Positions 44,056 to 52,787 of a stretch of DNA of 64,000 nt are shown here, piece by piece. This DNA comes from Roseobacter sinensis (lineage in GTDB: Bacteria; Pseudomonadota; Alphaproteobacteria; Rhodobacterales; Rhodobacteraceae), in NCBI RefSeq assembly GCF_025755255.1, contig NZ_JALIEB010000004.1, positions 1 through 64,000 on the forward strand, given 5' to 3'. The notes beneath the pieces were generated by a model that saw nothing but the letters and a program-made list of their open reading frames with translations, was not told the origin of the DNA and searched no databases. Position numbers and translations under genes: made by a program. The stretch's first letter is position 1. Every line of letters starts with the position of its first letter.

Positions 44056-44934
44056 ATGTTGCGCTCAGGCGTTATTGCAAAAAAGGTCGGGATGACCCGG
44101 CTCTTCATGGAAGACGGCAAGCAGATCCCTGTAACCGTGCTTCAACTCGACAAGCTGCAGGTCGTGGCCCAACGCACCGCTGAGAAAGACGGCTATTCCG
44201 CCGTGCAACTCGGCGCGGGTACAGCCAAGGCCAAGCGGACCTCCAAGGCCATGCGTGGCCACTTCTCCGCCGCCAAGGTGGAACCGAAGCGCAAGGTGGC
44301 CGAGTTCCGCGTCGATGCCGAGAACCTGATCAACGTCGGTGAGGAAATCACCGCGAACCACTACTTCGAGGGCCAGTTCGTCGATGTGGCGGGCACCTCC
44401 ATCGGTAAGGGTTTTGCCGGTGCGATGAAGCGGCACAACTTCGGCGGTCTGCGCGCCTCGCACGGCGTGTCGATCAGCCACCGCTCGCACGGCTCGACCG
44501 GTCAGTGTCAGGATCCGGGCAAGGTCTTCAAAGGCAAGAAGATGGCCGGTCACATGGGGGCCGCTCGTGTCACCACGCAGAACCTGCAGGTTGTGCGCAC
44601 AGATGCCGACCGTGGCCTGATCATGGTCAAGGGTGCGGTTCCGGGCTCGAAAGGAGGCTGGGTGACGGTCAAGGATGCGGTCAAGAAACCGTTCCCTGAG
44701 AACGCGATCCTGCCCGCTGCGCTGAAGTCCGACGCCGAAGCCGCCGCCAAGGCCGCGGAAGAAGCCGCAGCCGCTGCTGCCGCAGAGGCCGAAGCCGAAG
44801 CCAAGCGTCTCGCCGAAGAGCAAGCCGCCGCCGAAGCCGAAGCGCTGAAGGCTGCGGAAGCGGAAATCGCAGCCGAGAAGTCGGATGAGGCACCTGCCGA
44901 AGACGGCGAAGAGAAGAAAGAAGGTGACGCATGA
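44056..44934 (+). CDS. rplC: 50S ribosomal protein L3 with long Ala/Glu C-terminal tail
   Basis: 292 residues. The L3 core (to about residue 212) is complete: [17 protein letters not shown], the finger [36 protein letters not shown] and [19 protein letters not shown]. About 80 extra residues follow, almost entirely Ala, Glu, Lys and Asp ([20 protein letters not shown] and on), likely a charged helix or coiled coil on the ribosome surface. Alphaproteobacterial L3 proteins are often extended, but this tail is long. The stop overlaps the rplD start (ATGA). Confidence 0.96.
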   Translation: MLRSGVIAKKVGMTRLFMEDGKQIPVTVLQLDKLQVVAQRTAEKDGYSAVQLGAGTAKAKRTSKAMRGHFSAAKVEPKRKVAEFRVDAENLINVGEEITANHYFEGQFVDVAGTSIGKGFAGAMKRHNFGGLRASHGVSISHRSHGSTGQCQDPGKVFKGKKMAGHMGAARVTTQNLQVVRTDADRGLIMVKGAVPGSKGGWVTVKDAVKKPFPENAILPAALKSDAEAAAKAAEEAAAAAAAEAEAEAKRLAEEQAAAEAEALKAAEAEIAAEKSDEAPAEDGEEKKEGDA

Positions 44935-45548
44935 AACTCGATGTCATCAAACTCGACGGCAAGAAGGCCGGGTCGGTTGAGCTGAGCGAGGACCTCTTTG
45001 GCCTGGAGCCGCGCGCCGACATCCTGCACCGCGTCGTGCGCTGGCAGCGCAACAACGCGCAGGCCGGTACGCATAAGGTCAAGACACGCTCGGAAACCAG
45101 CTACTCGACCAAGAAGATCTATCGCCAGAAGGGCACCGGCGGCGCCCGCCACGGTGACCGCAACGCGCCGATCTTCCGCAAGGGTGGGATCTACAAAGGC
45201 CCGACCCCGCGCAGCCACGGCCATGAGCTGACCAAGAAGTTCCGCAAGCTCGGCCTGCGCCACGCGCTCAGCGCCAAGGCAAAAGCGGGCGAGCTGGTGA
45301 TCCTGGACGAGGCCGCCGCGACCGGCAAAACCGCCGCGCTGGCCAAACAGGTGGCCAACCTGGGCTGGAAACGCGCGCTGGTCATCGACGGCGCCTCGGT
45401 GAACGAGAACTTCGCACAGGCGGCGCGGAACATCGAGGGCCTCGATATCCTGCCGACGATGGGCGCAAACGTATATGACATCCTCCGCCGCGACACGCTG
45501 GTGATCACGAAGGCGGGTGTCGAAGCACTGGAGGCACGCCTGAAATGA
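44931..45548 (+). CDS. rplD: 50S ribosomal protein L4
   Basis: 205 residues, canonical. The long loop [36 protein letters not shown] reaches into the exit tunnel and the macrolide-sensitive region is unaltered. In E. coli L4 autoregulates the S10 operon; whether it does so here is unknown. It overlaps both neighbours by four bases (ATGA), so rplC-rplD-rplW are translationally coupled. Confidence 0.97.
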   Translation: MKLDVIKLDGKKAGSVELSEDLFGLEPRADILHRVVRWQRNNAQAGTHKVKTRSETSYSTKKIYRQKGTGGARHGDRNAPIFRKGGIYKGPTPRSHGHELTKKFRKLGLRHALSAKAKAGELVILDEAAATGKTAALAKQVANLGWKRALVIDGASVNENFAQAARNIEGLDILPTMGANVYDILRRDTLVITKAGVEALEARLK

Positions 45549-45841
45549 ACGCGAAAGCCGAACACTACGACGTGATCCGCAAGCCGATCATCACCGAGAA
45601 GGCCACCATGACGTCCGAGAATGGTGCCGTGGTCTTCGAAGTGGCGATGGACAGCAACAAGCCCCAGATCAAGGAGGCCGTCGAGGCGCTCTTTGGCGTA
45701 AAGGTGAAAGCTGTCAACACGACCATCACCAAGGGCAAGGTCAAACGCTTCCGTGGCCAGATGGGCAAGCGGAAAGACGTCAAGAAAGCCTATGTGACCC
45801 TCGAAGAGGGCAACACGATCGACGTCTCCACTGGCCTTTGA
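45545..45841 (+). CDS. rplW: 50S ribosomal protein L23
   Basis: 98 residues. [45 protein letters not shown] and [20 protein letters not shown] are canonical L23, which sits at the exit of the nascent-chain tunnel and docks SRP and trigger factor. Starts within the last codons of rplD. A 14-bp terminator follows 23 bases after its stop, so rplB is not read through by default; the usual rplW-rplB adjacency is broken by 2.3 kb of other genes. Confidence 0.97.
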   Translation: MNAKAEHYDVIRKPIITEKATMTSENGAVVFEVAMDSNKPQIKEAVEALFGVKVKAVNTTITKGKVKRFRGQMGKRKDVKKAYVTLEEGNTIDVSTGL

Positions 45842-45863
45842 GCCGCGAGACCGCTGAAAAGTG

Positions 45864-45895
45864 AAAACCCCGGTCTGGAAACAGGCCGGGGTTTT
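45864..45895 (+). terminator. Strong intrinsic terminator after rplW
   Basis: AAAACCCCGGTCTG, tetraloop GAAA, CAGGCCGGGGTTTT: a 14-bp stem with one G-U pair, ending in T's. It splits the ribosomal S10 operon between rplW and rplB. The following 330 bases up to csp hold no recognised gene and are probably the long csp leader. Confidence 0.9.
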
Positions 45896-46226
45896 CCATT
45901 GCAAGGGACTGGGTGTCTCGGACCTCGGATCCGCCGTCCCGAGCCGCATCGCAGCGGTCGCTGAACATGACCGCTGCGGCTCTCTGTGCGGCGCGAAGGC
46001 GGTGCTGCCGGTGCGGTCTGCCGCCTCGTCCGAAAGCCGTGCGTCCGGCACGGCGCCCCGGTGCCGGTACCCAGATAGGCCTTGCAATTGCCTGCGGAAA
46101 GGCCCACATGTGACCTGCGACGTTAACGCTATCGGTTAAATTGCTCCTTAAGGCTCAGTCTATTCGATCTTGCTCTGACTTAGCCGACATGCCGCATTTC
46201 GCGGGCATCAAACAAGGAGAACGACA

Positions 46227-46433
46227 ATGGCCACTGGCACAGTCAAATGGTTTAACACGACAAAAGGTTTTGGATTCATCGCGCCCGATGGCGGCAGCAA
46301 GGACGTGTTCGTGCACATCTCTGCGGTCGAGCGGGCCGGTCTGACCGGTCTGGCAGACGACCAGAAGGTGACGTTCGATATCGAAGCCGGTCGTGATGGC
46401 CGCGACAGCGCAGCAAACATCGCACTTGCGTGA
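46227..46433 (+). CDS. Cold-shock-domain protein
   Basis: 68 residues of a CspA-type OB fold: [20 protein letters not shown] with RNP1 KGFGFI, and RNP2 VFVHIS. It binds single-stranded RNA or DNA and acts as an RNA chaperone in the cytoplasm. AAGGAG precedes the ATG at eight bases. The 330-base untranslated region upstream is typical for cold-shock mRNAs that are controlled by RNA structure. Two hairpins (46440-46457 and 46479-46512) end the transcript. It is an insert within the S10 ribosomal gene block. Confidence 0.95.
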   Translation: MATGTVKWFNTTKGFGFIAPDGGSKDVFVHISAVERAGLTGLADDQKVTFDIEAGRDGRDSAANIALA

Positions 46434-46439
46434 TGCGCC

Positions 46440-46457
46440 GACCCCGTTACCGGGGTC
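46440..46457 (+). promoter_or_regulatory. Hairpin after the cold-shock gene
   Basis: GACCCCG-TTAC-CGGGGTC, a perfect 7-bp stem four bases after the csp stop, without a T-run. It probably protects the 3' end or helps the terminator that follows. Confidence 0.6.
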
Positions 46458-46478
46458 CGCTACATGACTATACTATGG

Positions 46479-46512
46479 ACGGGCGTATCTGAGACGAAGC
46501 GCCCGTTTTTTT
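46479..46512 (+). terminator. Intrinsic terminator of the cold-shock gene
   Basis: ACGGGCG and CGCCCGT form a 7-bp stem around a 14-base loop, followed by a run of seven T's. Confidence 0.8.
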
Positions 46513-46675
46513 ATGCCGCGGCGAGGCACGGAATTGGTTTCGTCAGCCCTTGACATCTCGTGGTTTTCCGGCGCGGGCGCATCGCGATGCCGGGCCCTGC
46601 CTGCGTGACCTCGTGTTCGAACTTTGGTCTTTGTGCCGGATGGCGATCGAAAGCCCGGAAAAAGGAGTCGTGAAA

Positions 46676-46921
46676 ATGCCCAGACCGAAAAAGGACACCT
46701 TGTTCGGACCCCTCAAGCCGGCCGCGGAAACGAACCTCGACAAGACCACGCGGATCGTTCGGGAGATCACCGAAGGCGAGGCAAAGAAGCGGCAGATGAA
46801 AACGGCCCGCCTCCGTGCCGCACGCCTTGAGCAGAAAGCAAGCACGGCCGGCGAAACCGCCGCTGCCCAAACACCAACAAGGGGCAGCGGGACGCCGAAG
46901 AAATCCAACGTCAAACGCTGA
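46676..46921 (+). CDS. Small basic hypothetical protein, 81 aa
   Basis: 81 residues, highly basic and hydrophilic, beginning MPRPKKDTLFGPLKPAAETN and continuing TRIVREITEGEAKKRQMKTARLRAARLEQ, a likely charged helix, with a disordered Ala/Thr/Gly tail ending KKSNVKR. The start at 46676 is backed by AAGGAG eight bases upstream; an ATG at 46640 is less likely. No known domain is recognised; the composition suits a nucleic-acid or ribosome-associated factor, but this is only an impression. Confidence 0.65.
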   Translation: MPRPKKDTLFGPLKPAAETNLDKTTRIVREITEGEAKKRQMKTARLRAARLEQKASTAGETAAAQTPTRGSGTPKKSNVKR

Positions 46922-47161
46922 TATTCGATGCTGGACCGGTGGGTCGAGGTCCGCGCATATCTCTCAGGGTCGGTAGCGCTCTGCGTTCGTGATCGCCCCG
47001 GCTTTGACTGGGCCAGCCGCTACCTCACGTGTGCACAGACGCGATGTCGGCAAAACACCGACATGCGGCTTTCCACGTTCCAATGAGGGTGACGCCCCTG
47101 TTCGGAGGCGAGCCCCAGAAGGGACCCGACCGGCCAAGAAGCCGAAGCGGGCCGTTCACGG

Positions 47162-47872
47162 TCAGCTCGGCGCCGCCACACCCATCCGCGCGTGGATCGC
47201 GTCGCGTTGTTCGTCGGTCAGGCCGAGGCCCGTCGCGAGTTGTCGCATGTATTGAGCCTCTGCGGGATTGTCGATGCGAATTGCCGCCAGCGAGGTGGAG
47301 TAGATCTGCTCGCGCCCGACTGTGCCAGCCTCCTGGATCAGGCTCGGCAGATCGACGGGCGCTTGCAGCTCAGCCTTCACGAATTCACGCTCTTCCTCGC
47401 TGATGTCGCCGAGTCGGTCGACGATGGCGGCTTGTTCTTCTTCATCGATCTCGCCATCGGCCTTCGCCGCCTGGATCATCGCGCGGATCATCAGCTTGGC
47501 CTGCTGCTCCATCGCGTCGCCGACCGGTGTATTGCCGAACATGGCATCCATCATCGCAGCCGACTGCTGGCTGCCGGCCTCGGCCGCACCGCGCATACTG
47601 GCCATCAGCCCGCCCAAGCCTGCGGCCCCCGCTTCGGTCGCCCCTGCGGTCGCCTGGCCCATCTGGCCAAACAGACTTTTCACCTGCGCCGAGCCGCCGG
47701 GGATGCCGAACTGATCGGCCATGCGGCCGAGCTGGTCGGCTATGTTGCTGTTGCCCGCCCCTTGCATGGCATCCTGCAGACCGGCCATGCCGCCCATCTT
47801 CTTGTACTTGTCCATCCCCTTGGCCGCCGCAAAACCGACAGCAACCGCGGCAAGTGCCTTCACAAAGCTCAT
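47162..47872 (-). CDS. TerB-like / DUF533 (YebE-like) protein
   Basis: 236 residues. The N-terminus MSFVKALAAVAVGFAAAKGMDKY is a hydrophobic segment, followed by a Gly/Ala/Met-rich linker (30-115). The C-terminal TerB-like domain has KLMIRAMIQAAKADGEIDEEEQAAI, then IYSTSLAAIRIDNPAEAQYMRQLA, as in DUF533/YebE proteins. These inner-membrane proteins are linked to envelope stress in E. coli, but their biochemical role is unknown. GGAGGG precedes ATG 47872. It runs opposite to the ribosomal genes and sits between the split halves of the S10 operon. Confidence 0.85.
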   Translation of the reverse strand: MSFVKALAAVAVGFAAAKGMDKYKKMGGMAGLQDAMQGAGNSNIADQLGRMADQFGIPGGSAQVKSLFGQMGQATAGATEAGAAGLGGLMASMRGAAEAGSQQSAAMMDAMFGNTPVGDAMEQQAKLMIRAMIQAAKADGEIDEEEQAAIVDRLGDISEEEREFVKAELQAPVDLPSLIQEAGTVGREQIYSTSLAAIRIDNPAEAQYMRQLATGLGLTDEQRDAIHARMGVAAPS

Positions 47873-48041
47873 GGTATTCCCTCCACCCAAGACCTCTCAG
47901 AGCCTAGCATCCGTTTGGCGACGTAAGGAAGCCAGAAGCTCAGCGCGGGTTTTGCGCGGCGAATAGGCGCCAAAGGCTGGAGTGGGCCGGGGCAGACGGG
48001 GATGACCCGCTGAAAAACCTCAGGTTTCGGCCCCTCCCGGC

Positions 48042-48070
48042 TTGACCCCAAGAGCGCACTCTCTTAAACG
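48042..48070 (+). promoter_or_regulatory. Candidate promoter for the rplB half of the S10 operon
   Basis: TTGACC (48042-48047), a 17-base spacer and TAAACG (48065-48070). It lies in the 333-base gap before rplB, on the correct strand and just upstream of a leader hairpin. The -10 match is moderate. Confidence 0.5.
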
Positions 48071-48082
48071 AACGCATCGGCA

Positions 48083-48104
48083 AGCCCCGGATTCGTCCGG
48101 GGCT
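48083..48104 (+). promoter_or_regulatory. UUCG-capped hairpin in the rplB leader
   Basis: AGCCCCGGA-TTCG-TCCGGGGCT: a perfect 9-bp stem with an extra-stable UUCG tetraloop, 102 bases before the rplB ATG and not followed by T's. It may be a leader structure for ribosomal-protein autoregulation or a transcript-stabilising element. Confidence 0.6.
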
Positions 48105-48205
48105 GCTGTATTTGTCGTGCGCGACATCGAACACCCGGGCACCTACGGGGGCCTTCATACCATAGGCGTCAGATGACGCCGTTAGCAAAACGGAAGACAG
48201 ACAAC

Positions 48206-49048
48206 ATGGCACTCAAGTCGTACAAACCGACGACGCCGGGCCAGCGTGGGCTGGTACTGATCGACCGTTCGGAGCTCTGGAAAGGCCGCCCGGTCAAATC
48301 CCTCACCGAAGGGTTGACCAAGAACGGCGGACGGAACAACACCGGACGGATCACGATGCGCCGCAAAGGCGGCGGGGCCAAGCGCCTCTACCGGATCGTC
48401 GACTTCAAACGGAACAAGCTCGATGTGTCGGCGACCGTCGAACGCATCGAATACGACCCCAACCGCACCGCCTTTATCGCGCTCGTAAAATATGACGACG
48501 GCGAGCAGGCGTATATCCTGGCACCGCAGCGCCTCGCGGTGGGTGACACGGTGATTGCGTCGACCAAGGCCGACATCAAGCCCGGCAACGCGATGCCCTT
48601 CTCGGGCATGCCCATCGGGACAATCGTGCACAACATCGAGATGAAGCCCGGCAAGGGCGGTCAGATCGCCCGTGCCGCCGGCACCTACGCGCAATTCGTG
48701 GGCCGCGACGGTGGCTACGCTCAGATCCGTCTGAGCTCTGGCGAGCTGCGCCTCGTGCGTCAGGAGTGCATGGCGACGGTTGGTGCTGTGTCGAACCCCG
48801 ACAACTCGAACCAGAACTACGGTAAAGCGGGCCGCATGCGCCACAAGGGCATCCGCCCCTCTGTGCGTGGTGTCGTGATGAACCCGATCGACCACCCGCA
48901 TGGTGGTGGTGAAGGCCGGACCTCTGGTGGCCGTCACCCGGTGACCCCCTGGGGCAAGCCGACAAAGGGTGCAAAGACCCGAAACAAGAAAAAAGCGTCC
49001 AGCAAGCTCATCCTGCGCTCGCGGCACGCCAAGAAGAAGGGGCGCTAA
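48206..49048 (+). CDS. rplB: 50S ribosomal protein L2
   Basis: 280 residues. [43 protein letters not shown] and the peptidyl-transferase-associated [34 protein letters not shown] are canonical L2. ATG 48206 is set by homology; the frame is open 11 codons upstream. First gene of the second half of the S10 operon, apparently transcribed from its own promoter after the csp/TerB insert. rpsS follows 3 bases after the stop. Confidence 0.98.
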   Translation: MALKSYKPTTPGQRGLVLIDRSELWKGRPVKSLTEGLTKNGGRNNTGRITMRRKGGGAKRLYRIVDFKRNKLDVSATVERIEYDPNRTAFIALVKYDDGEQAYILAPQRLAVGDTVIASTKADIKPGNAMPFSGMPIGTIVHNIEMKPGKGGQIARAAGTYAQFVGRDGGYAQIRLSSGELRLVRQECMATVGAVSNPDNSNQNYGKAGRMRHKGIRPSVRGVVMNPIDHPHGGGEGRTSGGRHPVTPWGKPTKGAKTRNKKKASSKLILRSRHAKKKGR

Positions 49049-49051
49049 CAT

Positions 49052-49330
49052 ATGGCACGCTCTGTTTGGAAAGGTCCTTTTGTCGACAGCTACGTGTTGA
49101 AAAAGGCCGAAGCGTCCCGCGAAAGCGGCCGCAACGAAGTGATCAAGATCTGGTCGCGTCGCTCGACAATCCTGCCCCAGTTCGTGGGCCTCACATTCGG
49201 CGTCTACAATGGCCACAAGCATATCCCGGTGAATGTCACCGAGGACATGATCGGTCAGAAGTTCGGTGAGTATTCGCCCACGCGGACCTACTACGGTCAC
49301 GCCGCTGACAAGAAGGCGAAGCGCAAATGA
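49052..49330 (+). CDS. rpsS: 30S ribosomal protein S19
   Basis: 92 residues, canonical ([63 protein letters not shown] split across the core). It sits in the head of the small subunit with S13 and contacts A-site tRNA. AAGGGG lies just before the start. Its stop overlaps the rplV start by four bases. Confidence 0.98.
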   Translation: MARSVWKGPFVDSYVLKKAEASRESGRNEVIKIWSRRSTILPQFVGLTFGVYNGHKHIPVNVTEDMIGQKFGEYSPTRTYYGHAADKKAKRK

Positions 49331-49707
49331 GCAAGGATAAGAACCCCCGCCGGGTGGCGGACAACGAAGCCATGGCAAAGCTGCGCATGCTTCGCACGTC
49401 CCCGCAGAAACTGAACCTCGTGGCCGCGATGATCCGGGGCAAGAAGGTGGACAAGGCCCTGACGGACCTGACCTTCTCGAAGAAACGGATCGCACTGGAC
49501 GTGAAGAAATGCCTTCAGTCAGCAATCGCGAACGCGGAAAACAACCACAACCTTGATGTGGACGAGCTGATCGTCGCAGAGGCCTATGTGGGCAAAAACC
49601 TGACCATGAAGCGGGGACGTCCGCGCGCACGTGGCCGGTTCGGCAAGATCATCAAGCCGTTCTCGGAAATCACGATTCTGGTGCGTCAGGTAGAGGAGCA
49701 AGCCTAA
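49327..49707 (+). CDS. rplV: 50S ribosomal protein L22
   Basis: 126 residues, canonical: [51 protein letters not shown] and the beta-hairpin [25 protein letters not shown] that lines the peptide exit tunnel. The macrolide-relevant hairpin has no deletion. Overlaps rpsS by four bases and rpsC by one. Confidence 0.98.
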   Translation: MSKDKNPRRVADNEAMAKLRMLRTSPQKLNLVAAMIRGKKVDKALTDLTFSKKRIALDVKKCLQSAIANAENNHNLDVDELIVAEAYVGKNLTMKRGRPRARGRFGKIIKPFSEITILVRQVEEQA

Positions 49708-50414
49708 TGGGAAACAAAGTCAATCCGATTGGCATGCGCCTGCAGGTGAACCGCACCTGGGACAGCCGCTGGTACGCCGATACGAAAGAATACGGTGATC
49801 TTCTGCTGGAAGACATCGCGATCCGTGAATTCATCAAGGAAGAATGCAAGCAGGCCGGTGTGGCCCGTGTGATCATCGAACGTCCGCACAAGAAGTGCCG
49901 CGTGACGATCCATACGGCCCGCCCCGGTGTCATTATCGGCAAGAAAGGCGCGGACATCGAAGGTCTGCGCCAGAAGATCGCCAAGATGACCGACAGCGAG
50001 CTGCACCTCAACATCGTTGAAGTGCGCAAGCCCGAGCTGGATGCGGCCCTCGTGGGTGAGAGCATCGCGCAGCAACTTGAGCGTCGGGTGTCGTTCCGCC
50101 GCGCCATGAAGCGTGCGGTGCAGAACGCCATGCGCATGGGCGCTCTTGGCATCCGCGTGAACGTCGCGGGCCGTCTGGGCGGGGCCGAGATCGCGCGGAC
50201 CGAATGGTACCGTGAGGGTCGCGTGCCGCTGCACACACTGCGGGCCGATATCGACTACGCACATGTGGAAGCCACGACCGCCTACGGGATCATCGGGATC
50301 AAGACCTGGATCTTCAAAGGCGAGATCATGGAGCACGACCCCTCCGCGCGTGACCGTAAAGCACAGGAACTCCAGGATGGTCCTGCACCGCGTGGTGCCG
50401 GCGGCCGTCGCTAA
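49707..50414 (+). CDS. rpsC: 30S ribosomal protein S3
   Basis: 235 residues. [22 protein letters not shown], the KH-domain GXXG loop in [13 protein letters not shown], and [54 protein letters not shown] are canonical. It helps form the mRNA entry channel and its helicase activity. The ATG overlaps the last base of the rplV stop codon. Confidence 0.98.
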   Translation: MGNKVNPIGMRLQVNRTWDSRWYADTKEYGDLLLEDIAIREFIKEECKQAGVARVIIERPHKKCRVTIHTARPGVIIGKKGADIEGLRQKIAKMTDSELHLNIVEVRKPELDAALVGESIAQQLERRVSFRRAMKRAVQNAMRMGALGIRVNVAGRLGGAEIARTEWYREGRVPLHTLRADIDYAHVEATTAYGIIGIKTWIFKGEIMEHDPSARDRKAQELQDGPAPRGAGGRR

Positions 50415-50427
50415 GGGGGAATGACAG

Positions 50428-50841
50428 ATGCTACAACCAAAACGCACGAAATTCCGCAAGCAGTTCAAGGGCTCGATCAAGGGTTTTGCCAAGGGTGGGT
50501 CTGACCTGAACTTCGGCACCTATGGTCTCAAGGCGCTTGAGCCCGAGCGGGTCACGGCCCGTCAGATCGAGGCAGCCCGTCGTGCCATGACGCGCCACAT
50601 GAAACGTCAGGGCCGGGTCTGGATCCGGATCTTCCCAGACGTGCCAGTGACCGCCAAGCCCATCGAAGTTCGGATGGGTAAGGGCAAGGGCTCCGTCGAC
50701 CGCTGGGCGGCGAAGGTCAAACCCGGTCGCGTGATGTTCGAGATCGACGGCGTGAACGACGACGTCGCCCGCGAAGCGCTGCGCCTCGCGGCGATGAAAC
50801 TGCCCATCAAGACCCGCGTGGTGGTCCGCGAGGACTGGTAA
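50428..50841 (+). CDS. rplP: 50S ribosomal protein L16
   Basis: 137 residues: [65 protein letters not shown] are canonical L16, a late-assembling protein near the A-site tRNA elbow. AGGGGGAATGACAG precedes the ATG. A terminator follows 66 bases after the stop and non-ribosomal genes come next, so rpmC-rpsQ-rplN, normally adjacent, are not here. Confidence 0.98.
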   Translation: MLQPKRTKFRKQFKGSIKGFAKGGSDLNFGTYGLKALEPERVTARQIEAARRAMTRHMKRQGRVWIRIFPDVPVTAKPIEVRMGKGKGSVDRWAAKVKPGRVMFEIDGVNDDVAREALRLAAMKLPIKTRVVVREDW

Positions 50842-50907
50842 CCCCGGTTGCTTCGGCCCCAATGCGCTGTCCCAGGTGAGCAGCGCGCCTTGTTAGAAAA
50901 ACATGAG

Positions 50908-50937
50908 CCCCGGCCGAGCAATCGGCGGGGGTCTTTT
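50908..50937 (+). terminator. Terminator after rplP
   Basis: CCCC and GGGG plus GCCGA and TCGGC form a two-part GC-rich stem with one bulged G and a GCAA loop, followed by GTCTTTT. The stop codon of the convergent GFA-domain gene begins in its T-run, so the element may end both transcripts. Confidence 0.75.
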
Positions 50938-51320
50938 CATTGGGCTATCTCCTCTGTCGTCACCGGCCTATCCCAGGCCGGTCTATCTTCCGTGAACTCA
51001 TGGAAGCCATGCGCCACGCCGGGATCATCATCGAGGCAATGGGCGTTGATCGGAAAGGATGCGTCTGGCGACAAGGGCTCGCCCAAAGCCGTGCCGCATG
51101 CACGGCAGAACGACCGGGTGTAGGTGTAGGGCGGTCGCGGCGATATGGTCTTGATATGGTCTGCGCCGCTCAGCAGGCGGAACTGGTCCCGCGTCACGAA
51201 GAGAATCGTTGATGAACCCAGCTTTCGGCATCGCGAACAGTGACAGGTCCCCAGCGCAGACGGCCTGCCCTCTATGGCAAAGCGGACGGTTCCGCACGCG
51301 CAACTTCCGGTGATGGTCAT
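50937..51320 (-). CDS. GFA (glutathione-dependent formaldehyde-activating)/CENP-V-domain protein
   Basis: 127 residues with the zinc-binding cysteines of the GFA fold: CACGTVRF (Cys7, Cys9), CHCSRCRKLG and FCRACGTALGEPLS. The family includes S-(hydroxymethyl)glutathione synthase-like proteins, but many members have no proven activity. The gene is convergent with rplP and divergent from the WYL regulator at 51430, with only 109 bases between them. An array of TGACA/TGTCA half-sites lies in that gap, so the WYL protein probably controls it. Confidence 0.88.
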   Translation of the reverse strand: MTITGSCACGTVRFAIEGRPSALGTCHCSRCRKLGSSTILFVTRDQFRLLSGADHIKTISPRPPYTYTRSFCRACGTALGEPLSPDASFPINAHCLDDDPGVAHGFHEFTEDRPAWDRPVTTEEIAQ

Positions 51321-51369
51321 GAGATGTTCCTCGCGCTCTGATCTGACGGTTCATCCCTAGCCGCCCCCT

Positions 51370-51400
51370 GCTGACAGCGTGTTGTCACCATCATGTCAGC
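51370..51400. promoter_or_regulatory. Operator-like half-site array between GFA and WYL genes
   Basis: TGACA (51372-51376), TGTCA (51383-51387) and TGTCA (51394-51398) are spaced exactly 11 bases apart; the outer two extend to GCTGACA and TGTCAGC, a perfect 7-bp inverted repeat. It lies 30 bases before the WYL regulator ATG, in the divergent promoter region. Likely the WYL regulator's own operator. Confidence 0.65.
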
Positions 51401-51429
51401 ATGGTTAGTCTCAACGCGAGGAGACCGGC

Positions 51430-52143
51430 ATGAGACGCGGCGACAGGCTTTTTGAGATCATCGAGATCCTCCGGCGCGCGAAAAACCCGATGTCCGGGCA
51501 GTCCATTGGCGATGAACTTGGTGTCACAAAGAGGACGGTGTACCGCGATGTCGCGGCGCTGATGGCACAAGGTGTTCCGATCCAAGGCGAAGCTGGCGTC
51601 GGCTATGTTCTCGAGGCCGGATTTCACATGCCGCCGCTGATGCTGACGTCTGATGAAATCGAAGCCGCGATCCTCGGTGCGCAGTGGGTTCGCACCCGTG
51701 GGGAGCCTGACCTGGCTCTTGCGGCTGAGAAACTGCTCACCAAGATCGAAACCGTGACACCTGCCCGCTTCGAGACATCCTTTGTGGAGCCAGTGGTCAG
51801 TGTCGCACCTGTCGCGCAACCCGCCGAAGCGCTGGATGCATCGGAGATCCGGCGGGCCATCCGGCGGCGGGTCAAAATTGCGCTGACCTATCGCGATTCA
51901 CGTAGTGCGTCAACAAAGCGCGTGATCTGGCCGATCCTTCTGGGCTATCGCGATGAGGGCCGGATTGTAGCAGCCTGGTGCGAGCTGCGGCATGGCTTTC
52001 GCTATTTTCGAACGGAACGGATTGTCGCGGGGGAGATCCTGGAAGAGAAAATTCCCCGTCGGATGGACCTGCTCAGGACAGAATGGCAGGCGGCGATGGA
52101 AGATGAGCGGCTGCGCTACGGGCGGGCAGGCAGGACCGAGTAG
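51430..52143 (+). CDS. YafY-type transcription regulator (HTH plus WYL domain)
   Basis: 237 residues. The N-terminal winged helix is RGDRLFEIIEILRRAKNPMSGQSIGDELGVTKRTVYRDVAALMAQGVPI, and the WYL ligand-binding domain spans about 135-225 (IRRAIRRRVKIALTYRDSRS, RVIWPILLGYRDEGRIVAAWCELRHGFRYFRTERI). In this copy the WYL core reads with AWCELR in the usual place. Such proteins repress a neighbouring divergent gene, here the GFA-domain gene, and themselves. GAGGAG precedes the ATG. Its last 28 bases overlap the convergent methyltransferase gene. Confidence 0.9.
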   Translation: MRRGDRLFEIIEILRRAKNPMSGQSIGDELGVTKRTVYRDVAALMAQGVPIQGEAGVGYVLEAGFHMPPLMLTSDEIEAAILGAQWVRTRGEPDLALAAEKLLTKIETVTPARFETSFVEPVVSVAPVAQPAEALDASEIRRAIRRRVKIALTYRDSRSASTKRVIWPILLGYRDEGRIVAAWCELRHGFRYFRTERIVAGEILEEKIPRRMDLLRTEWQAAMEDERLRYGRAGRTE

Positions 52144-52787
52144 CCCTCCACCTGCGCCCGTTGCGCGATCACCGTTGCCACCGGGCCAGTCAGAGGCACC
52201 GAGACAACCCGCGAGCTGCCCTGCGCCTCGATCAATGCCGTCACACCGCGCACCGACAGAAACCTACCCGTTCCGCGGAGTTGTAGCGTGCGGCTTATGA
52301 TCCAGTCCATCACCCCGCGCGGTGGCTGATCTGCACAGAACGCGAGGCAGAGTAACCCCCCCGGGCGCAGGACCCGAAACATCTCGGCGATCGCTAGCGT
52401 CAAATCGGTCGATGTTTCAAGCGCCCAGGCGCAGGTCAGAACGTCAAAAGTATGATCCTCGAACGGCATCGCTTCAAGCCGCCCCAGAACCTTGTCGCTC
52501 GGGATGTCGGTGCAGCGTTGCAGCATTGCCTCGGAGGGGTCCAGCAACGTGAGGCGGTTTGGCGCAAATCCCTCGGCAACAAGTCTCCGTGCGAAGGCAC
52601 CGGTGCCACAGCCTGCATCCAGCAACCGGGCGTCAGGTGCTGCGAAGGCTCGAACCGCGGCCTCCAGCGCGGCCTGCGCCTCGCCCCCGGCATGCCGCAG
52701 CCAGCGTCTGTGCAGCCTGTCATAGGATGACGCAAGCCGATCATAGAGCGGTACGAGGTCTGGAGGTTTGTAATCGACGAGGGTCAT
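52116..52787 (-). CDS. Class I SAM-dependent methyltransferase
   Basis: 223 residues. Motif I LLDAGCGTGAFARRL binds SAM; LTLLDPSEAML, LEAMPFEDHTFDVLTCAWALE and MFRVLRPGGLLCLAF complete the Methyltransf_11/UbiE-like fold. The start at 52787 overlaps the stop of the upstream membrane-protein gene (ATGA), so the two are translationally coupled. The 3' end overlaps the WYL gene on the other strand by 28 bases. The substrate is unknown; it may be a small molecule or lipid. Confidence 0.87.
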   Translation of the reverse strand: MTLVDYKPPDLVPLYDRLASSYDRLHRRWLRHAGGEAQAALEAAVRAFAAPDARLLDAGCGTGAFARRLVAEGFAPNRLTLLDPSEAMLQRCTDIPSDKVLGRLEAMPFEDHTFDVLTCAWALETSTDLTLAIAEMFRVLRPGGLLCLAFCADQPPRGVMDWIISRTLQLRGTGRFLSVRGVTALIEAQGSSRVVSVPLTGPVATVIAQRAQVEGYSVLPARP

